Assembly (NCBI RefSeq): GCF_032999765.1
Contig: NZ_CP136051.1
Span: 3,758,417-3,822,416, forward strand
DNA from: Imperialibacter roseus
GTDB lineage: Bacteria > Bacteroidota > Bacteroidia > Cytophagales > Cyclobacteriaceae
Reading direction: 5' to 3'
Length of the DNA: 64,000 nucleotides
The notes below the pieces were generated by a model. The model worked only from the letters and a program-made list of their open reading frames with translations, was not told the DNA's origin and ran no database searches. Made by a program: the position numbers and the translations under genes. Below are positions 43,493 through 52,924 of this stretch, one piece after another (within the stretch, counting starts at the first letter, position 1; every line of letters starts with the position of its first letter).

Positions 43493-46400
43493 CTCTTGTT
43501 TCCCTAGTGATATGCTGTTTTCATCCGACTGTTTGGAAGGTGCCTGCAGCAGGTTCACTAGCGATTTGACGCTGGCTTCCAGCTCGGTTATTCGTTTTTC
43601 GTTATTCTTTGCTGTCGCCAGCTCCGTTTTTAGCGATGCATTCTCGGTCTTCAGTGTTTCGATCTGAGTATTCAGCTCTTTGATGGCTTCGATAAGCACG
43701 GCTACCATCTGAGAGTAATTCACAGACTTCATGCCCTCTTCATTCGTATGGACAAATTCAGGGTACACTTCTTCTACCTCTTGAGCAATGACACCAATTT
43801 GAGTGCTTTGCGACTTGGCCTTGTCAATCCAGTTGTAGGATACGCCACGAAGTTGAAGGGTTTTCGAGAGAGAGTTTTCGAGAGGTTTTATGTCTGTTTT
43901 TAGTCTACCATCAGATGTCAGATTGAAGGCCGTTGCAAACATTTCACCTTCAGCACTCACAGTATTTTTCACCCCAATATTTCCATCTCCCCACAGATAG
44001 ACATATGCGCCCCCGGGACCATCTAGAGCAATATGACTTTTTACATTGCCATCTGAATCAAAGTCATAACCACCATACATTCTAATGCCATGACCAGCAG
44101 AAGTCGCCGTAAGATTTATATCGCCGCTAGTATTGGCATTATTTTCATCAGTTCTGATGTTTACCAGACCATTTTTTACGTTAATACTACCGTCGCCTCC
44201 GTTCAGGGTGATGATATTGGCATTGTTGGCATCATTTACATTCATAAATCCAGCATTTCCGTTGTCCCCCATTTCAATGGAGTTATTTCCCTGATTGCTG
44301 CCTTGCGCCACAGCAATCATTGATGAGGAACGAATGCCCCATTGTCCACTAAGTGTAGTGAAGTTGCCATCAGCGCTATTTGTCAAATTGATAGTCCCTG
44401 AATAATTCGAAGATCCATCATCATCAACTGAAGCCTGAATCTGAGTATTATTATTGGCATCTCTCAACTCGAGTGCTCCCTGCCCATCATTTCCCCACTG
44501 ACTTTGCAGGGTAGCTCTTTCTAGCTGCAAGTCTTTCATGTTACCGCTGATGCCGTTGGCGTCAATTCTCACATCCTTTCCATCAGTGCTTCGGAAGTTG
44601 ACAGCACCCAATTCATTGCCTAATCCGTCGTCGGCTACTTCCATCCAAACTAAGTCCTGATCCGGCGTATTACCCCGCATGCGCAAGTAAGGTCTGCCCG
44701 CTCCATTCGTGGGATCCTCCCAGGATTTCGCCCCTATTTCCACGTTGCTCACTCCATCGTTAGCGTCTAGCCGCAAAGAGCCCCACTGCTGGCTTCCATC
44801 CTGGTTTACCTGCAAGCCTGCGTGGCTATAAAACCAGCTGTTTCCGTCAGGTTTATTTCCAAAAAGTGATATTTGCCCCAAATCACTGTCCTGATAGTTC
44901 GAGCCACCAATAATAATATTAGGAGACTCTTGCCCGCTTAGCTGAAGACTACCTGACCATTCTGTGGGAGCATTTCCGCCAGGGTCATTGTCTACATTAA
45001 GCGACACAAAACTTCTTGCACAGTTTGTGCAATTGGGGTCGTTAAATACGGGCCCGTTTAGTGAAAGTGAACCCCAAGTTTCTGCATTTCCATTGCTGTT
45101 TACTTCCATTCTAACCCTGGCGTTATCAGTATCTACCGGCGTATCGCCATACAAATGAACGATGCCCTGCACGCCGGGCTCCCAATCCTTCTCCCCCACA
45201 TTGACCGCTTCACTGGCAATGGAAGAAGCATTCAATCCATTCGCATCAATTCTAAAGTCCTTCCCATCGGAGCTTCTTAAATTAATACCTCCTATTTCGT
45301 TTCCTTCGCCGTCATCATCTACCGACATCCAAATCAAGTCGGGGCGGTAAGGGTCTGGGTCGCCGGCGACTTCAATAGTGCCTCTTAATGCTAAAAAAGG
45401 GAGCTCTGGGTTGGCCTCCCAATCTTTTTTACCAAGCGACATAGCGTCGGCATTAATCTGCACCGGGCCGTCAAACTTACCGGCCCAGTTTTGCCCTACG
45501 GCATTGGAAGCGATGCCATACACACCAATATTTGTAGCTGAGTTGCTGGACGTAGAAACACCTGAGACGCCTATATTTTCGCTTGTTTGAGCACCGTCAC
45601 CCTGGGCTCTTCCTCGTAAGCCGACATTTTGCCCGGGATTATCATTTGCTGAAAAATCACCCCCCAAGTTTGCTCCTCCAGCAGCTGAATTGTTAGAAAT
45701 CCCCCTAACACCAACACTAAAGCTCGACTGACCAAGTGCCTCACCTCTTAACCCATAGATTACAGCAGTGCTATTCGCCTCATTAGACCTGGAAATACCA
45801 TAAACGCCATAATGGAAGCTAGTGGAATTGGCTGAAACATTGGCAATACCTCTCACACCAGCATTTCCACCTTCAGCAGCACTACCAATACCTAATATTC
45901 CGCTGTATTCTGTAATTCCGGCACCCTGCCCATCCCAAACTCCCGTTCCTGATACTTCTGCCTTCAGGGCAGTAATCTCTTCGCTTGTCGAACTGTTCTG
46001 ATCGACTGAATAGTGGCCATTTCCCGCCACGCCATTGTAATCGATCATGTACGACTGACTGCCATCGGCATTTCTAAGCGTTAAGCTTCCATTTCCGGCG
46101 TCCAAAACAACCGTTTCTGTTCCGTCGTCATCCTTCATTTTCAAATTGCCGGCCTGGTTGCTTCCAGAAAGGATGGCTTTTGGTTGTCCGTTGTATCCGT
46201 GGAGTTCCAGTTGGCCATAAGAGCTGGCAGAGTTAGCCCCATAAGAACCCAATGAGGCCCTTCTTCCTTCGCCATCATCACGAGGACCATAGATGGCTAC
46301 CAGTCCATTGTCGAAGTTGCCGTCGTAATAGTTGGGGGCAACAAAAACCCTCCAATCCGGTTGTCCCGGACCAGCACCATTGGGATTGATAGACCCTAAA

Positions 46401-47242
46401 TTTTGTCCATGAAGAGTACCAGAAATCTTCACATCGCCATCAAACCAACCTGCCCAATTTTCTGAACCACCAGTTGCCATGCCTACTAGTCCTTTGTTGA
46501 CTCCTGTACCCTTGGCCCAACCGAGCACTCCTCTATTCTCTACCCCACCTGAAATTTCACTCCAGCCAAGTACGCCTATGTTGTCCGCCGCCCCTGCATT
46601 TCCGGTAGCCCTTCCCCAAACACCAATATTTCCATTAAGGTTGTCTTTTGCTATTCCTATCGCTCCGTAATTGTAAGAGCCAAATGTGCCTTGAAAGTCG
46701 GTAACTGACCCGTCACCCGCACCAAGACCATAACCATAAAGGCCAGCGTTTACTTTTCCAGTTCCCTCTCCCTGGCCGTATACACCGTAATTGTCTCCAT
46801 CGGTGCTGGCATATCCCTCTATGGCTGCCCAATTACTCGCTGGGCCCGATATTTCACCCAAAATCGCAGGTCGATCAGTACTTCCGTCCATTTCCTTCGT
46901 GAACTTCCACTCCTTAATACCTGCATAGAGAGTAATAGGAGATAAACTTGTCGCCCCTACGGTAATTTCCAGGGTTCTTTCACTCACATCCGAAAACAAC
47001 TGATCAGGCAGAGTCGCAACGTCGCCTAACACAAGTGAATAAAGTCCATCCTGAACCTGCACACCAATGTGAGTTTCTGTCCACAAAGATCCGCCAACTT
47101 CGTCTGGTATATTGAAAACAAAATCTCTGGTACCTGTCACAGGTGTCCCGTTTTCAATCAGCTGTCCCTGAAAGGGAAGCTTCTGCGAGAAGGCCGCAAA
47201 TGAGATTAGGGTGATTGCTAATGTTGTTACAAGGGCTTTCAT
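43490..47242 (-). CDS. Exported tail-fibre-like protein with C-terminal S74 intramolecular chaperone
   Basis: About 1250 residues from the ATG at 47242, which starts a signal peptide (LVTTLAITLISFAAFSQ). The N-terminal domain LPFQGQLIENGTPVTGTRDF is a common exported start in Bacteroidota. The long middle is Gly/Asn/Asp-rich with many YGVYGxxxGxG and GVxGxS words, probably a trimeric beta-helix. The end TSDGRLKTDIKPLENSLSKT...GVIAQEVEEVYPEFV is a Peptidase_S74 chaperone domain, where Ser and Lys residues allow self-cleavage after trimer folding, then a coiled coil (ELNTQIETLKTENASLKTEL). It is the first gene of the giant-protein operon. Confidence 0.88.
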   Translation of the reverse strand: MKALVTTLAITLISFAAFSQKLPFQGQLIENGTPVTGTRDFVFNIPDEVGGSLWTETHIGVQVQDGLYSLVLGDVATLPDQLFSDVSERTLEITVGATSLSPITLYAGIKEWKFTKEMDGSTDRPAILGEISGPASNWAAIEGYASTDGDNYGVYGQGEGTGKVNAGLYGYGLGAGDGSVTDFQGTFGSYNYGAIGIAKDNLNGNIGVWGRATGNAGAADNIGVLGWSEISGGVENRGVLGWAKGTGVNKGLVGMATGGSENWAGWFDGDVKISGTLHGQNLGSINPNGAGPGQPDWRVFVAPNYYDGNFDNGLVAIYGPRDDGEGRRASLGSYGANSASSYGQLELHGYNGQPKAILSGSNQAGNLKMKDDDGTETVVLDAGNGSLTLRNADGSQSYMIDYNGVAGNGHYSVDQNSSTSEEITALKAEVSGTGVWDGQGAGITEYSGILGIGSAAEGGNAGVRGIANVSANSTSFHYGVYGISRSNEANSTAVIYGLRGEALGQSSFSVGVRGISNNSAAGGANLGGDFSANDNPGQNVGLRGRAQGDGAQTSENIGVSGVSTSSNSATNIGVYGIASNAVGQNWAGKFDGPVQINADAMSLGKKDWEANPELPFLALRGTIEVAGDPDPYRPDLIWMSVDDDGEGNEIGGINLRSSDGKDFRIDANGLNASSIASEAVNVGEKDWEPGVQGIVHLYGDTPVDTDNARVRMEVNSNGNAETWGSLSLNGPVFNDPNCTNCARSFVSLNVDNDPGGNAPTEWSGSLQLSGQESPNIIIGGSNYQDSDLGQISLFGNKPDGNSWFYSHAGLQVNQDGSQQWGSLRLDANDGVSNVEIGAKSWEDPTNGAGRPYLRMRGNTPDQDLVWMEVADDGLGNELGAVNFRSTDGKDVRIDANGISGNMKDLQLERATLQSQWGNDGQGALELRDANNNTQIQASVDDDGSSNYSGTINLTNSADGNFTTLSGQWGIRSSSMIAVAQGSNQGNNSIEMGDNGNAGFMNVNDANNANIITLNGGDGSINVKNGLVNIRTDENNANTSGDINLTATSAGHGIRMYGGYDFDSDGNVKSHIALDGPGGAYVYLWGDGNIGVKNTVSAEGEMFATAFNLTSDGRLKTDIKPLENSLSKTLQLRGVSYNWIDKAKSQSTQIGVIAQEVEEVYPEFVHTNEEGMKSVNYSQMVAVLIEAIKELNTQIETLKTENASLKTELATAKNNEKRITELEASVKSLVNLLQAPSKQSDENSISLGKQE

Positions 47243-47659
47243 AAAGTGATCTGTTGGTTGCAAATAAAACACCTTATAAAAGTAGTTGAAGGTCACCGGG
47301 ATAGTCAATACTCAATTTGGAGTATTTCTAGGTCAAGAAAAAAATTATTCTTGAACCTTAAAATGCACTTTCACCGATTAGCTCTTCAGAAAATAATATA
47401 TGCCAATATATTATTTTGAATCACATAAAAACACCTATCACATGCCGAAATATTAGGGGCACTCACCAAATAAATGAGCCTAATCAAATCCAGAGAAAAA
47501 TTTTCCGGAAAAGGTCACTTTGTAGTAAATCTATAATTATTTCAATAAAAATAGGTGAGTACTAAATTTGAACCAGTTAACTTATATAACCACATACAAT
47601 TGAAAAATACTGTATGAGGCTGACTTCCCCATCAATTCAATGTGACAAAGCGGAGTGCT
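47243..47659. other. AT-rich gene-free spacer upstream of the giant-protein operon
   Basis: About 417 bp without a credible gene. It contains a perfect AT hairpin (AATAATATAT, loop GCCA, ATATATTATT at 47392-47415) and A/T-rich tracts that suit a promoter region for the tail-fibre-like gene. The right-hand end (47640-47659) runs into the UbiB-like gene stop. No TAnnTTTG box on the minus strand stood out. Confidence 0.5.
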
Positions 47660-48982
47660 TCACTTTACCAAAGAAGTCATCAGCCACTCTGGCTTGGTAG
47701 TAGTCACCTCCGCTCCAAGGTCGTGCAACAAGTTATAGAGCCCAAAATACGTCCTGTTGATGTACAACCCGTGCCTCGAACCTCTCGGATGCTTAGAGTT
47801 CTTGAACTCTTTGCGCTTCGAGATACTTTCCCCCAGGTCAAAGATCTTTTTGAAGTACTCCTCGTTGGCAAAGTCAAATGACTCTTTATGAAAAGGAGCG
47901 CCCAGTAGCTGCATCATTTGCTTGAACACGTCGATGTAAAGAACTTTATAGTCGGCCGGGTCGTCTTCATATAGAAAGCACAGGTCATGAAATGCCGCCA
48001 CCAGCTCCTCTTCTTTCCAGAGCAAGTCTTCCCTCATCAGTTGAAAATAGGTTCTGTAAAAATCTTCGGGAATCACTTTTACACAGCCAAAGTCAATTAC
48101 CCCCAGCATACCATTCTCCATCATAAGGAAATTACCCGGATGAGGATCTGCATGCACCTGCAGGAGGTTATGCACCTGATGGTTGTAGAAATCCCACATC
48201 GCCTGACCTATCTGGTTTCGCAGCTCCTGTGAAGGGTTGGTTTTTAAAAATTCTTTTAAGTGCAGACCTTGTAGCCAATCCATAGTCAAAATCCTCTCTG
48301 AAGACAATTCAGCATAGTATTTAGGAAAGGTCAGATTCGGAATATGGGCGCAAGCGTCAGAAATTTGTTGTGAGCGAAGCAGCTCCAACTTGTAGTCGGT
48401 TTCCTCCAGCAGTCGCTCCTCTACTTCTTCCATGTAGTGATCCAGTTCTTGCTCGTTGAGCTTCACGAGCCTGAGAGCAAACGGCTTGACCAGCTTCAAG
48501 TCCGATCTCACACTGCCGGCCACTCCCGGGTACTGCACCTTTACAGCATATTCCCTGTCGCCGATGGTTCCTTTGTGCACCTGCCCAATAGAGGCTGCAT
48601 TCACCGCACTTTTGGTAAACGACTCAAAAGCCTCTGTAGGCGACTTCCCAAGCTGCTCTTTGAAGGTCTTCACCACCAGCGGATAAGACAGCGGAGGAGC
48701 GCTATACTGCGCCATGGAGAACTGATTTTGGTAAGCCGTCGGGAGAATGTTTTTATCCATGGCCAGCATCTGAGCCACTTTCAGGGCACTCCCTTTGAGT
48801 TCGCTCAGCGAACCGTAAATATCTTCGGCGTTTGCCTGATCAAGGTTCTCACGGGAAGTATCACCCGTAATGAAGCGCTTGGCATAATGCTTTACATAGT
48901 TGCCCCCTACCTTAGCGCCCGTACTTACAAACTTGGAGGCCCTCGCCACTTTCGAAGTGGGAATACTGGATTGCTCTTTCAT
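47660..48982 (-). CDS. ABC1/UbiB (AarF)-family atypical kinase
   Basis: 440 residues. VNAASIGQVHKGTIGDREYAV is the family A-rich loop with the ATP-site Lys in YAVKVQYPG. HADPHPGNFLMMENG is the catalytic-loop equivalent, and GVIDFGCVK the metal-binding Asp. The KxGQ motif that normally precedes the nucleotide site reads ALKVAQML here, with Gly replaced by Ala. UbiB-type proteins support quinone or isoprenoid metabolism; the substrate is unknown. The gene lies 3 bp downstream of the TetR-like gene, so they are co-transcribed. Confidence 0.85.
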   Translation of the reverse strand: MKEQSSIPTSKVARASKFVSTGAKVGGNYVKHYAKRFITGDTSRENLDQANAEDIYGSLSELKGSALKVAQMLAMDKNILPTAYQNQFSMAQYSAPPLSYPLVVKTFKEQLGKSPTEAFESFTKSAVNAASIGQVHKGTIGDREYAVKVQYPGVAGSVRSDLKLVKPFALRLVKLNEQELDHYMEEVEERLLEETDYKLELLRSQQISDACAHIPNLTFPKYYAELSSERILTMDWLQGLHLKEFLKTNPSQELRNQIGQAMWDFYNHQVHNLLQVHADPHPGNFLMMENGMLGVIDFGCVKVIPEDFYRTYFQLMREDLLWKEEELVAAFHDLCFLYEDDPADYKVLYIDVFKQMMQLLGAPFHKESFDFANEEYFKKIFDLGESISKRKEFKNSKHPRGSRHGLYINRTYFGLYNLLHDLGAEVTTTKPEWLMTSLVK

Positions 48983-48985
48983 GTA

Positions 48986-49669
48986 TCAGGCTTCCTTCTT
49001 CGATTGATAGATAAACTTGGCCAGGTCAAGCAATGAATCCACAGCCCCCCGCCCCATGAGGTCAAAAGCCAGGTTAACTGCCTTTTCGATCGCAGCATCC
49101 GTTTTTTCAAAGCCTTTGCTCTCGTCTTTGTGCCAAAAATTGAGAATAAACAAGGTCTGTACCCACATGGCCTCACCATATCTGTCGCTGATAAAAGGAC
49201 GGTTCGCAATTTCGTCAGTGTCCTTTCCTTCAATCACAAGATTATTAGCCCAGGAAAGAAATTCGGATTTAAAAGCCTTGAGAAAATAAGGCGTTGTGGT
49301 GGGGTGCTTCACAGCTTGCATCTGCCACAGAATATAGCTCCTGTTTCGCTTCAGTTCCTCAATCAGGGTGTAGTAGAACGCTAAAAGTTTCTCCCTGACA
49401 GAATACTCTTCGTAAACTTTTTCTGATTCAATAGCCTGGATTGTGGCGCTGACAAAGTCGTGCCAAATGCCTTTTTCAATAGACTCAAATGAATTGTAAA
49501 ACTCATACAAATCTTCTTCCTTCAGTTTAAGCGACTTAGCAAACAAAAAAAAGGAAGACGGTACTGCACCATTTTCCAACACATGCTCTTTGTATTTGGC
49601 CCTGATGTCGGCACTTTGAGGTTTTCTGGCTCCAGCTTTTGCTTTGGGAGCCTTGGCTTCTTTTTCCAT
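48986..49669 (-). CDS. TetR-family transcriptional regulator
   Basis: 227 residues. After a basic Ala/Lys-rich tail (residues 1-20) there is a TetR-type HTH (ADIRAKYKEHVLENGAVPSS through LYEFYNSFESIEKGIWHDF, about 20-70). A long helical ligand-binding domain follows. The recognition-helix region is weaker than in classical TetR proteins. It is co-directional with and 3 bp from the UbiB-like kinase gene, so it probably regulates lipid or quinone functions, possibly its own operon. Ligand unknown. Confidence 0.75.
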   Translation of the reverse strand: MEKEAKAPKAKAGARKPQSADIRAKYKEHVLENGAVPSSFFLFAKSLKLKEEDLYEFYNSFESIEKGIWHDFVSATIQAIESEKVYEEYSVREKLLAFYYTLIEELKRNRSYILWQMQAVKHPTTTPYFLKAFKSEFLSWANNLVIEGKDTDEIANRPFISDRYGEAMWVQTLFILNFWHKDESKGFEKTDAAIEKAVNLAFDLMGRGAVDSLLDLAKFIYQSKKEA

Positions 49670-49721
49670 AGCATCATAACCAGTTTTTCACCTAAATGGT
49701 TAGCTATGGAGTGAAAAAAAA

Positions 49722-52079
49722 TTATTGGCCTATGACGCTGTTCGTGATGTATTTGTTCACTTTCCTTTTCAAATCCTCCGGATCAAACGGTTTTATGATA
49801 TGGTCGTTCATACCGAACCGTTTTACCTTATCCCGGTCTTCCATCATAGTGGAAGCGGTGAGGGCAATAATGGGCGTGTTAATCCCGAGCGCCCTTATTT
49901 GCCTGGAGGCTTCATAGCCATCCATGACAGGCATTTGCAAGTCCATCAAAATCAAGTCATACTTCTTGTTCTTGACTTTGTCAACAGCCTCAGCGCCATT
50001 GGCCGCTATTTCGATGCCAAACTCCCATTTTTTCAAAAACTTCTGTGCTACCAGCACATTGACTTTGTTGTCCTCAACCAGAAGAATATTCGCTCCTTTA
50101 TTCCCTGATTCACCTGCATCCGCCAGCGCTTCATCTTCTTCTACAGCATGATCCACAGTTTCGAACCTCTGAATAAAATAAAATTCTGAACCCTTGCCTT
50201 TCTCGCTGTTGAGACCGAGTTGTACGCCCTGAAGGTTAAGCAACCTTCGGGTAATTGTTAGCCCGAGCCCGGTGCCCCCATATTCTCTGGTCACTGAGGT
50301 GCTTGCCTGAGTGAAGCTGTCAAATATTTTCTGCTGGTCGGCCATAGAAATGCCTATGCCCGTGTCCTTTATTGCAAACCGCAGCGTTATATGGCCTTCA
50401 TCTCTGTCCAATTCATTCACTATCAATTCAATACCACCTTCTTTGGTGAATTTCAGGGCGTTGCTGATCAAATTGCTCAACACTTGACTTGTACGTGTCG
50501 AATCACAGACAATAGACTGAGTTATCGTTTCATCAACCGATACCTTAATATACAGCCCCCGCTCATCGGCTATTCTTTCAAAAACCTGTTTCAAGCGGGA
50601 TGTCAGCTGCCTGATATTAACAGGCATTTTCTCAAACTCAATCCTGTTGGCTTCAATTTTATTGAGATCGAGGATATCGTTGAGGATCACAAGCAGGTTC
50701 TCAGCAGAAAATTTCAGTGTGTTGAGTGCCTCTTTGTGTTCTTTTTTTGGCTTGTCGCCAATCATATAATTGGTCAGGCCTATTACTGCGTTCATTGGCG
50801 TTCTGATTTCATGCGACATCATCGAGAGGAAATCAGACTTGGTTCTCGATGCCTCCTCCGCCTCTTCCTTAGCCACCCGCAAAGACCTGGTCACTCTGAA
50901 GAACATGTTCAATGACTGGAAGAAAAAGAATGAAATAAACCCAATGAACGTCAGGAGTCTGTTTTCTGGCTCCAGCGCCAGGTAGACATATATTTTGTAG
51001 ATAAACACCAACAGCACCACCATGGTACTTGCCAATGCATAATTGGCTCCATCTCTTTTGAACCTGGCGGCGGCGGCATACACATAGGAAACATAGGCAA
51101 TGACAGCCACCATCACGAATAGATAGGGCTCAACAAAAAGTGTGAAAATGGTGCTGGGCAAAACAAGGGTGAGCAGGCTCAGCAAGCCAGAGAGACCTGC
51201 AAATCCACCCAAAATAATGAGGCTGCCGTCTTTTGGAAAAAGAGTATAAGAGTAGATGGCAAAAAGCGAGGGCGCTAAAAACAGGGCCAGGTACTCAAAA
51301 TGCAAGGTTACTGTCCAGGGAATGTCAGGATACAGAATGTGCAGCGCATAGTTATCGGCGCCAAAAAACCTGTAGCTGAATACCAGGCAAAAAAGGCCAA
51401 AAGCAATGATGTAGTTTTCCTTTTGCCCAAATAAATAAAGTCCCAGGAAGAAAAGACCAGCCATGATCAGGCAGCCCGACAGCAACAGGTCGTAGCTGAT
51501 ATTGAACAGGCTGTCGTGCATAATTCTATCCCTGGCTCCCAACAGAATAGGCTCCCGGGCTCCACCTTTCGAGTGATGAAAATTAGAGATATGGAGCACT
51601 AACTCCAGGGTATCAGAGCTGGGAAGGATTCTGAGCGTTTTGGGAATCCAATGAGGCTCAGACGTTTCTTTCGTATCGCCAACCACACCATTTTCCCCCA
51701 GCAGTTGGCCGTCGACGTACAGATCGTAGTCACTGTAGAAGTGACTGATGGCAATAGACAAAGGGGGAGTTTGCTTGGGTAAGAGCAACTTGACCCTGTA
51801 GGTGGCAAAGCCCTGACTTGACAGTTCTACACCACCAGTAGTTTTTGAATCGTTCCAGAGCTTGGGGAACATGAAGTAATCAGGTGCTGGAGCAGCGTAT
51901 TTGAACTGCTCTGGCGTTATCAATCTTTCCCAATAAAACTCCCACTCGCCCTCAAGTTGTGCTTTCCCCTGCGAAAAATCGAATGCCCTAAGGTCAATAA
52001 TACCCCTCTCCGCTTCCCGGGCCTGTGCCCCAAAAGAAAGTACAACAAACAAACAAAAGAATTTGACCAGGCTCCGCAT
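49722..52079 (-). CDS. Hybrid sensor histidine kinase/response regulator, 7TMR-DISM type
   Basis: 785 residues. A signal peptide (LVKFFCLFVVLSFGAQA) is followed by a periplasmic jelly-roll sensor (about 30-165), seven transmembrane helices (about 195-400), then HisKA with SHEIRTPMNAVIGLTNYM (phospho-His about 434). HATPase follows with NLISNALKFT, DTGIGIS and GGTGLGLTITRRL, then a C-terminal receiver domain (LLVEDNKVNVLVAQKF, phospho-acceptor Asp in LILMDLQMPVMDG, about 716). There is no DNA-binding output domain, so it signals to unknown partners. The jelly roll suggests carbohydrate-like ligands. Confidence 0.93.
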   Translation of the reverse strand: MRSLVKFFCLFVVLSFGAQAREAERGIIDLRAFDFSQGKAQLEGEWEFYWERLITPEQFKYAAPAPDYFMFPKLWNDSKTTGGVELSSQGFATYRVKLLLPKQTPPLSIAISHFYSDYDLYVDGQLLGENGVVGDTKETSEPHWIPKTLRILPSSDTLELVLHISNFHHSKGGAREPILLGARDRIMHDSLFNISYDLLLSGCLIMAGLFFLGLYLFGQKENYIIAFGLFCLVFSYRFFGADNYALHILYPDIPWTVTLHFEYLALFLAPSLFAIYSYTLFPKDGSLIILGGFAGLSGLLSLLTLVLPSTIFTLFVEPYLFVMVAVIAYVSYVYAAAARFKRDGANYALASTMVVLLVFIYKIYVYLALEPENRLLTFIGFISFFFFQSLNMFFRVTRSLRVAKEEAEEASRTKSDFLSMMSHEIRTPMNAVIGLTNYMIGDKPKKEHKEALNTLKFSAENLLVILNDILDLNKIEANRIEFEKMPVNIRQLTSRLKQVFERIADERGLYIKVSVDETITQSIVCDSTRTSQVLSNLISNALKFTKEGGIELIVNELDRDEGHITLRFAIKDTGIGISMADQQKIFDSFTQASTSVTREYGGTGLGLTITRRLLNLQGVQLGLNSEKGKGSEFYFIQRFETVDHAVEEDEALADAGESGNKGANILLVEDNKVNVLVAQKFLKKWEFGIEIAANGAEAVDKVKNKKYDLILMDLQMPVMDGYEASRQIRALGINTPIIALTASTMMEDRDKVKRFGMNDHIIKPFDPEDLKRKVNKYITNSVIGQ

Positions 52080-52316
52080 CGCTCGAAAATACGCTGCAAT
52101 TTATGTATTTATAGTGGGGCACCGGTAGTGCTGTAATATTTTATAGCTTTTCGACATTTTTCAGACACCGCATACGATCAGAAACGCTTTCAATTAACTC
52201 CGAAACGGTTGACTGGAAAAATATCATAGCAATCTTTCGCATGAATAACTTTTATGAACATTGGCAAAAGGCTTACATTTGGCTCGTTTCATTTTTTAAT
52301 ATAGTCTATCGATTTG

Positions 52317-52922
52317 ATGAACTCAATCCCTTATGAATACCCGCCACTCCCGGTAACGTTAGAGGGTGAGCATGTAATCGTTCAGCCCATGCTTCCTGAG
52401 CACCTCGCAAGCCTCTGCGAAGTTGCCAAAGACGGTGAACTGTGGAAGCTTTGGTATACCCTGGTGCCTTCGCCAGAAACAATGGAAGCCTGGATGCAAA
52501 AAGCTTTTAAGGAGCAGGCCAGCCAAATCTGTCTACCTTTTGTGATTTACAGCAAGGCACATCAAAAGATAGTTGGCGCTACCCGTTTCCTAAGGATTGA
52601 GAAAGCCGTACATCGATTGGAAATAGGTTCCACCTGGTATGCAAAGTCTGTGCAGCGCACTGCGATTAACACCGAATGCAAGCATTTGCTCCTTACACAC
52701 GCTTTTGAAAACCTGAAATGCATTGCTGTGGAGTTTCGAACTCACAGAATGAATGCAGCATCAAGGGCAGCCATCGAGCGGCTTGGTGCTCAACTCGACG
52801 GCATCTTCCGAAACCACTATATTATGCCCAACGGCACCATGAGGGATACCGCCGTTTATAGTATACTTGATACCGAATGGCCCACTGTAAAAAGTGGGCT
52901 GGAGTACAAACTGAGCAGATAG
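52317..52922 (+). CDS. GNAT-family N-acetyltransferase
   Basis: About 201 residues from the ATG at 52317. It fits the RimJ/RimL branch of GNAT: LRIEKAVHRLEIGSTWYAKS is the central beta-strand/acceptor region, and TECKHLLLTHAFENLKCIAVEFRT, given by its parts TECKHLLLTHAFENL and CIAVEFRT, the acetyl-CoA-binding helix and following strand. ASRAAIERLGAQLDG is the typical C-terminal helix. The substrate may be a protein N-terminus or a small amine. It is separated from the histidine kinase by 237 bp. Confidence 0.85.
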   Translation: MNSIPYEYPPLPVTLEGEHVIVQPMLPEHLASLCEVAKDGELWKLWYTLVPSPETMEAWMQKAFKEQASQICLPFVIYSKAHQKIVGATRFLRIEKAVHRLEIGSTWYAKSVQRTAINTECKHLLLTHAFENLKCIAVEFRTHRMNAASRAAIERLGAQLDGIFRNHYIMPNGTMRDTAVYSILDTEWPTVKSGLEYKLSR

Positions 52923-52924
52923 CT

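Noticed and set aside
43490-47242. Prophage tail-fibre gene
   Set aside because: The protein has a signal peptide and no phage structural, lysis or integrase genes are nearby; S74 chaperone domains occur on bacterial surface proteins.
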